From Fibrobacter sp. (GTDB taxonomy: Bacteria > Fibrobacterota > Fibrobacteria > Fibrobacterales > Fibrobacteraceae), in assembly GCA_017475045.1 (NCBI GenBank), contig JAFVGH010000133.1, positions 16,628 to 80,627 on the forward strand: a stretch of 64,000 nt of DNA. The letters run 5' to 3'. Below the pieces are notes generated by a model. That model was not told the origin of the DNA and ran no database searches. It worked only from the letters and a program-made list of their open reading frames with translations. Both the position numbers and the translations under genes were made by a program. Of the stretch, positions 59,602 through 64,000 are shown one piece after another. How positions within the stretch are numbered: position 1 is the stretch's first letter; each line of letters opens with the position of its first letter.

Positions 59602-61455
59602 CTAGCCCCTATTCTCCAACCAATGATAAAGCATGGTAATGTCTGCCGGACGCACGCCAGGGACCCTAGACGCCTGACCTAGGGTCATGGGCTTTACTGC
59701 GTTCAACCTCTGGCGGCTCTCAATGCTGATGACCGACACATGCATAAAGTCAAGATCGGCCGGAAGGCGGACCGACTCCATCTTCTTCTGCTCTTCAATT
59801 TCACGGGACTGCCTATCCAGGAACCCGGCATAAATTTCTTCGGCATACATGAACCACTGGTCACGGCGAGAAATGGAACGGTCCGGAAGGGCGACCGCGA
59901 ACAGGCGCTCGGGGTCTATTCCTGGACGGCGGAGCACGTTTATCCAACGGGTGCGTGTATTCGCCAAAGCCTGTCCACCCTCTGCAAGGATCAGGTTAGC
60001 CTGCTCCGGAGTGGCGGATTCTGTTTCCAAAAAGGAACGGACCTCGCCCATCGCCTTGAGGCGGTTTTGCCAGTCGGCGTAATCCTCATCAGAAAGCATG
60101 CCTATCTGGTGGGCCCGTTCCTTGAGACGGGTCTCAGCATTGTCGCTGCGGAGGAACAGACGGTATTCGGCGCGGCTAGTGAACATGCGGTAGGGTTCAT
60201 CCAGCAGGGAGGTCACCAGGTCATTGAGCATTACGCCCAAGTAACTGTCCGAACGGCCCAAAATGAAGGGCGGTTCGTTCTTCACCTTGAGGGCAGCGTT
60301 GATACCCGCCATAAGGCCCTGTCCGGCAGCCTCCTCGTAGCCACTGGTTCCGCAGACCTGACCCGCAAAATAAAGGCCCGGCACGTTCTTGCATTCTAGC
60401 GTGGGGTAAAGCTGGGTGGCATCTACGGAGTCGTATTCCACCGCATAACCAATTTGCAAAACGCGGGCGCGGGTAAGCCCCGGTATAGTGTGGATGGCTG
60501 CCAGCTGAATATCGGCAGGCAAGCTGGAACTGAATCCGTTGATATAGACCCGACCTATGTCGGCCTGTTCCGGTTCAAGGAAAAGCTGGTGTCCGTCACG
60601 GTCACCGAAGCGGTTTATCTTGTCTTCAATGCTCGGGCAGTAGCGCGGTCCCTTTCCGTGGATGCGACCACTGAACATGGGGCTGTCCTTGAAGCCGCTC
60701 CGTAAAATGTCATGAGTCTTGAGGTTCGTGCGGGTAATCCAACAGACGCAGTCGTTGCGGACAGGATTGTAGTGCCTGTCGCTCATAGGCCACGGCTTTT
60801 CGTCTCCGTGTTGAACTTCGCATTCATCAAAGTCGATGGTATCCGGATCCAGGCGGCTAGGCGTGCCGGTTTTGAGCCTGCGGAGGCGGATTCCGTTCTG
60901 GGCGAGGCATTCCGAAAGCTTGTCGGCGCTGGGCTCCCCCACTCGCCCACCTACGCTGGTATCAAGACCAGTGAACATGCGGGAGGCCAGGAATGTACCA
61001 CTGGTAATCACCAAGGCACGGGTCTCGTAGCGTTCCCCATTCAAAAGGGTAAGTTCCAGTCGCCCGTCAGGCATGCGGTCAAAGGCGGCAAGCTCGCCCT
61101 GGATTACAGTAAGCCCCGGAAGGCCCGTAATCACTTCCCGCGCAACTTCACTATAGTACTTCATGTCGCACTGGGCACGGGGACCCCATACAGCAGGGCC
61201 CTTGCTCATGTTCAGCATACGGAACTGGATTCCCGCCTTGTCGGTCAGGAGTCCCATCAGGCCGCCTAAAGCGTCGATGTCGCGGACAATCTGCCCTTTG
61301 GCCACCCCGCCTACGGCCGGGTTACAGCTCATGCGTCCGATGGCGTTTATATCCATCGTGAGCATGGCGGTCTTGACGCCAAGCTTCCAGGCAGCATGGG
61401 TCGCCTCGATGCCGGCATGACCGCCACCGACGACAACGACATCAAAAGAGGTCAT
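59602..61455 (-). CDS. mnmG: tRNA uridine-5-carboxymethylaminomethyl modification enzyme MnmG (GidA)
   Basis: 617 residues. The FAD-binding GxGxxG is in DVVVVGGGHAGIEA. The MnmG signatures are MSCNPAVGGVAKGQIVRDID and later GLYFAGQVCGTSGYEEAAGQ, with a helical C-terminal domain for MnmE binding. With MnmE it modifies U34 of several tRNAs. Its start is directly adjacent (0-base gap) to the stop of the FKBP_N/thioredoxin lipoprotein gene, so they share an mRNA. Confidence 0.97.
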   Translation of the reverse strand: MTSFDVVVVGGGHAGIEATHAAWKLGVKTAMLTMDINAIGRMSCNPAVGGVAKGQIVRDIDALGGLMGLLTDKAGIQFRMLNMSKGPAVWGPRAQCDMKYYSEVAREVITGLPGLTVIQGELAAFDRMPDGRLELTLLNGERYETRALVITSGTFLASRMFTGLDTSVGGRVGEPSADKLSECLAQNGIRLRRLKTGTPSRLDPDTIDFDECEVQHGDEKPWPMSDRHYNPVRNDCVCWITRTNLKTHDILRSGFKDSPMFSGRIHGKGPRYCPSIEDKINRFGDRDGHQLFLEPEQADIGRVYINGFSSSLPADIQLAAIHTIPGLTRARVLQIGYAVEYDSVDATQLYPTLECKNVPGLYFAGQVCGTSGYEEAAGQGLMAGINAALKVKNEPPFILGRSDSYLGVMLNDLVTSLLDEPYRMFTSRAEYRLFLRSDNAETRLKERAHQIGMLSDEDYADWQNRLKAMGEVRSFLETESATPEQANLILAEGGQALANTRTRWINVLRRPGIDPERLFAVALPDRSISRRDQWFMYAEEIYAGFLDRQSREIEEQKKMESVRLPADLDFMHVSVISIESRQRLNAVKPMTLGQASRVPGVRPADITMLYHWLENRG

Positions 61456-62772
61456 TTACTTAGTGGCGGCAGAAGAAGCGGGTGCAGTGGCTGCAGAAGA
61501 TGCCGGAGCTTCCACCTTGGCCGTGTCAACGGCGGGGGCTTCCACCTTCCATTCCACGGGCTTGCCGTTCAAAAGTTCGGCGATTTCCTTCTTCAGGTCT
61601 TCCTTCTCGCGTTCGAAGGCGGCGTAAAGCTTGTAAGATCCGTCGGGGTTCACCAGATAGACCTTGGGAACGTAGCCATCGCTGTAAAGTTCACCAAACT
61701 GGCGGGATTCGTCCCACAGCACGTCAAAGGCACCTTCGAACTTGGCTTCGTCGGAGAAACGACGGATGCCGGACTTGTTGTTTCCACCGCTGGCGATAGC
61801 CACGGAGGTCAGACCCTTGGGATTAAATTCCTTGGCGATTTCCACCAGCTGGGGTGCGGCATGGGCGCAGTGTCCGCAGGTAGCGGAGAAGTAGAACATC
61901 AGCAGTGGCTTGCCGGCGTAGGCTTCCAGGTTTTCGGCCTTGGTAGAAATGCCCGTGGTCTTTACCTTGAAGTTGATCTTTGCAGGCATGCCGTTGGGAA
62001 GCGTTTCACCCTTCAGTTCAGCAACTTCGGCTTCCAGCTTTTTCTGTTCTTCTTGCTGTTTCTTGATAGCCTCTTCGCGGATGACCTTCATCTTTTCGTT
62101 AAAGCGCTCACCCACAGCCTTCAGGGAATCTTCGGGCAAGGTCAGAGTCTTGGTGGTGTCGCGGACCTTGGCGGCTGACTCACGAACGCCCAGCACAAAA
62201 TAGTCGGCATCGAATTCCGTATTGAACTGATTTCCGATAGACTGGAACTGAGCACCGAACTGCACACCGATCATATAAGAGAACTTCTGGATGTCGCTGG
62301 CCGCTTCACCGAGAGTCACGGGTGCCTTGGTAGGAGCAGGAGCGGCCTCAACAGGCATTACCTTGGACATGGAATCCATGTAAGCCTGCATCTTCAAGTG
62401 GTCGCCATTGATGTTTGCGATAGCGGCGCTATCGGGTTTCATCTTTTCCATGCGTTCACGGGCCTTTGCGGAAAAACGGGCGCCAACAGCCTGCATAGAA
62501 TCGGCCGGCACCTGCATCTTGAACGTGGTATCCTTTTCGGCCTTGATGTTATCGTAAATACCCTGGACCACTTCGTCTTCGTAAAGTTCAGCACCAACCT
62601 GGCGGGGAATCATGGTAAAGTTCTGGCCACCAAACTGGGCACCCAGCATATAGGCGAATTTCTGTTCGTCCGTGGAATTGGGACCGATAGTGACCTGCTT
62701 GGGACCACCCTGCATATCGCAGGCAGTCAGAGCCAAAGCGCAGGCACCCAAAGCAAAAAATTTAGACTTCAT
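61456..62772 (-). CDS. Lipoprotein with two FKBP_N-like regions and a C-terminal thioredoxin domain, 438 aa
   Basis: The lipobox is ALTAC (Cys18). Two similar helical units follow: residues about 33-110 (DEQKFAYMLGAQFGGQNF, ADSMQAVGARFSAKARERM) and about 158-240 (DIQKFSYMIGVQFGAQFQS, EDSLKAVGERFNEKMKVIR). Each looks like the dimerising N-terminal domain of FKBP-type isomerases, but no FKBP catalytic domain follows. Instead a coiled coil leads to a TlpA-like thioredoxin domain with active site ATCGHCAHAAP. The C-terminus is Ala/Ser-rich. It may act as a periplasmic disulfide reductase or chaperone. An AGAGGT ribosome-binding site precedes the ATG. Confidence 0.82.
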   Translation of the reverse strand: MKSKFFALGACALALTACDMQGGPKQVTIGPNSTDEQKFAYMLGAQFGGQNFTMIPRQVGAELYEDEVVQGIYDNIKAEKDTTFKMQVPADSMQAVGARFSAKARERMEKMKPDSAAIANINGDHLKMQAYMDSMSKVMPVEAAPAPTKAPVTLGEAASDIQKFSYMIGVQFGAQFQSIGNQFNTEFDADYFVLGVRESAAKVRDTTKTLTLPEDSLKAVGERFNEKMKVIREEAIKKQQEEQKKLEAEVAELKGETLPNGMPAKINFKVKTTGISTKAENLEAYAGKPLLMFYFSATCGHCAHAAPQLVEIAKEFNPKGLTSVAIASGGNNKSGIRRFSDEAKFEGAFDVLWDESRQFGELYSDGYVPKVYLVNPDGSYKLYAAFEREKEDLKKEIAELLNGKPVEWKVEAPAVDTAKVEAPASSAATAPASSAATK

Positions 62773-62929
62773 TCTTTAGACCTCTAGTTAAAACTAAAAG
62801 TGGCAAAACGCCATTTTCTTGTCGTCAAATTTAGCAAAAAACTAGTAAACAGGCCACCCATTTACTATTTTTACGCCCACGACAGGGATTTTAAAAATCC
62901 CCATAGAATTTGTCTACAAGGGAAAGACC

Positions 62930-64000
62930 ATGAAACTCTCCAAGTATTTTTACGTGACGCTCCGCGAAACGCCGAGCGATGCCACCATGCCCAGCCACAT
63001 CTTCCTGATGCGCGGCGGCTACATCAAGCCTGTTTCTACCGGTATCTACTCCATGATGCCCATGGGCTTCCGCGTGATCCAGAAGATTGTAAACATCATC
63101 CGCGAAGAAATGAACAAGATTGGCGGTATCGAAGTGGACCTGCCGGTGGTGCAGACTGCCGAACTCTGGAGTGAATCGGGCCGTTACCAGGCTATCGGCG
63201 AAGAACTGCTCCGCTTCAAGGACCGCAACAACCACAACATGGTGCTCGCCATGACCCACGAAGAAGCCATGACCGACCTGGTGCGCTACGTGCTCAACAG
63301 CTACAAGCAGCTGCCGGTGATGCTCTACCAGTTCAAGACCAAGTACCGTGATGAAGCCCGTGCCCGCGGCGGTCTTATCCGCGTCCGCGAATTCCTGATG
63401 AAGGATGCCTACAGCTTCCACACCAGCCAGGAAGACCTGGACCGTCACTACCAGGAAGAATACGACGCCTACCTGCGCATTTACCGTCGCGTAGGCATTG
63501 AACCGGTGGTCGTACAGAGTGATACGGGTATTATGGGCGGTAAGGTTGCTCACGAATTCATGCTCGACACTCCGAACGGCGAAGACTACTTGATTCTTTG
63601 TAAGAAGTGCGGCTACCAGGCCAACCGCGAAATCGCCAAGTTCCAGCGCGTGCCGTTCAAGGGCGACGAAAATGCGGCCCTCGAAAAGGTCGCCACGCCG
63701 AACAGCGGAACCATCGAAGAACTCACCAAGTTCCTGAACGTCCCTGCCGAATCCACCGCCAAGTGTGTGTTCTTCGACTTCGAAGGCAAGCTCATTACGG
63801 TCGTTGTTCCTGGCAACCTCGATGTTTCCGAAATCAAGCTGCACAACCTCCTGAAGGCGAAGGAACTTTACCCGGCCGAAGACAGCCTCATCAAGGCTTG
63901 CGGCATGGTTCCGGGCTTTGCATCTCCGATTAATTCTCACGACACGCGCATCATCGTGGACGAAGCGATTGCCGATTCCTTCGACCTCGTGACCGGAGCA
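62930..64000 (+). CDS. proS: Proline-tRNA ligase, N-terminal part (3' end outside window)
   Basis: 357 codons are visible and the frame is open to the window end. Class II motifs are seen in FLMRGGYIKPVSTGIYSMMP (motif 1 region), LAMTHEEAMTDLVR and KTKYRDEARARGGLIRVREF (motif 2). The bacterial-type editing insertion is partly visible (TIEELTKFLNVPAESTAKCV, VVVPGNLDVSEIKL). It charges tRNA-Pro and clears mischarged Ala. A TATTTTTA box lies at about 62876-62883, with a leader of roughly 47 bases. Confidence 0.95.
   Translation, partial: MKLSKYFYVTLRETPSDATMPSHIFLMRGGYIKPVSTGIYSMMPMGFRVIQKIVNIIREEMNKIGGIEVDLPVVQTAELWSESGRYQAIGEELLRFKDRNNHNMVLAMTHEEAMTDLVRYVLNSYKQLPVMLYQFKTKYRDEARARGGLIRVREFLMKDAYSFHTSQEDLDRHYQEEYDAYLRIYRRVGIEPVVVQSDTGIMGGKVAHEFMLDTPNGEDYLILCKKCGYQANREIAKFQRVPFKGDENAALEKVATPNSGTIEELTKFLNVPAESTAKCVFFDFEGKLITVVVPGNLDVSEIKLHNLLKAKELYPAEDSLIKACGMVPGFASPINSHDTRIIVDEAIADSFDLVTGA

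Overview
The window looks like chromosome from a Fibrobacter-type bacterium (Fibrobacterota, FCB group). The strongest evidence is six lipoproteins or secreted proteins carrying the FISUMP domain (Fibrobacter succinogenes major paralogous domain), most of them behind Ser/Asn-rich linkers. Supporting signs are a Gram-negative envelope gene set (Mla-type transporter, LolA, Omp85-like and PorV-like barrels), futalosine-pathway menaquinone synthesis (MqnE), and promoters resembling the TAnnTTTG element of the related Bacteroidetes. No phage, IS, CRISPR or rRNA was seen. Two tRNAs are present (Lys-TTT, Leu-CAA).

Layout. 1-2.8 kb: end of thiE, an unknown acidic protein, tRNA-Lys, a PorV-like barrel and a possible glycosyltransferase relative. 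2.8-8.8 kb: a minus-strand operon (LolA-like carrier, MMPL exporter, ketoreductase, ketosynthase) divergent from an acyltransferase-ruvA-mqnE operon. 10.4-16.1 kb: a lipoprotein, then a four-gene tandem FISUMP lipoprotein array that abuts a truncated gene. 16.3-20.7 kb: a giant 2-hydroxyacyl-CoA dehydratase activase split by a frameshift. 20.8-32.1 kb: a long plus-strand run with an Omp85-like barrel, then thioesterase, ACP, a fused ketosynthase/chain-length-factor protein, ketoreductase, dehydratase, acyltransferase, patatin, flavodoxin-like protein and an Mla lipid transporter. 32-44.8 kb: alr, a large FISUMP lipoprotein, pheT, a small lipoprotein, another FISUMP protein, purB, an RluD-type synthase, lspA, a squalene/phytoene synthase and a membrane protein. 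45-51.9 kb: dnaA, typA, prfB (with programmed frameshift), a SurA-like chaperone, ogt and gph. 52-55.5 kb: three lipoproteins. 55.6-64 kb: miaB, a SPOR protein, tRNA-Leu, panD, a basic histone-like protein, mnmG, an FKBP_N/thioredoxin lipoprotein and the start of proS.

Main biological story. The two fatty-acid-like gene groups (2.8-8.8 kb and 21.9-27 kb) together make most of the kit seen in aryl polyene/flexirubin-type clusters: ACP, ketosynthase, chain-length-factor-like partner, ketoreductase, dehydratase, thioesterase, acyltransferases, LolA-like carrier and MMPL exporter. Here they are split by about 13 kb, and the ketosynthase and its inactive partner are one polypeptide. Aromatic starter enzymes are not in the window. 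An Mla-type lipid transporter with a patatin phospholipase follows the second group in the same direction.

Other structure. Short palindromic repeats of three kinds lie between genes and, in three lipoprotein genes plus a partial case, in frame inside the Ser-rich linker. Two families of 7-bp tandem repeats sit exactly at gene ends. Many genes have a TAnnTTT box only 4-8 bp upstream of the start codon and no visible ribosome-binding site, which suggests leaderless mRNAs.
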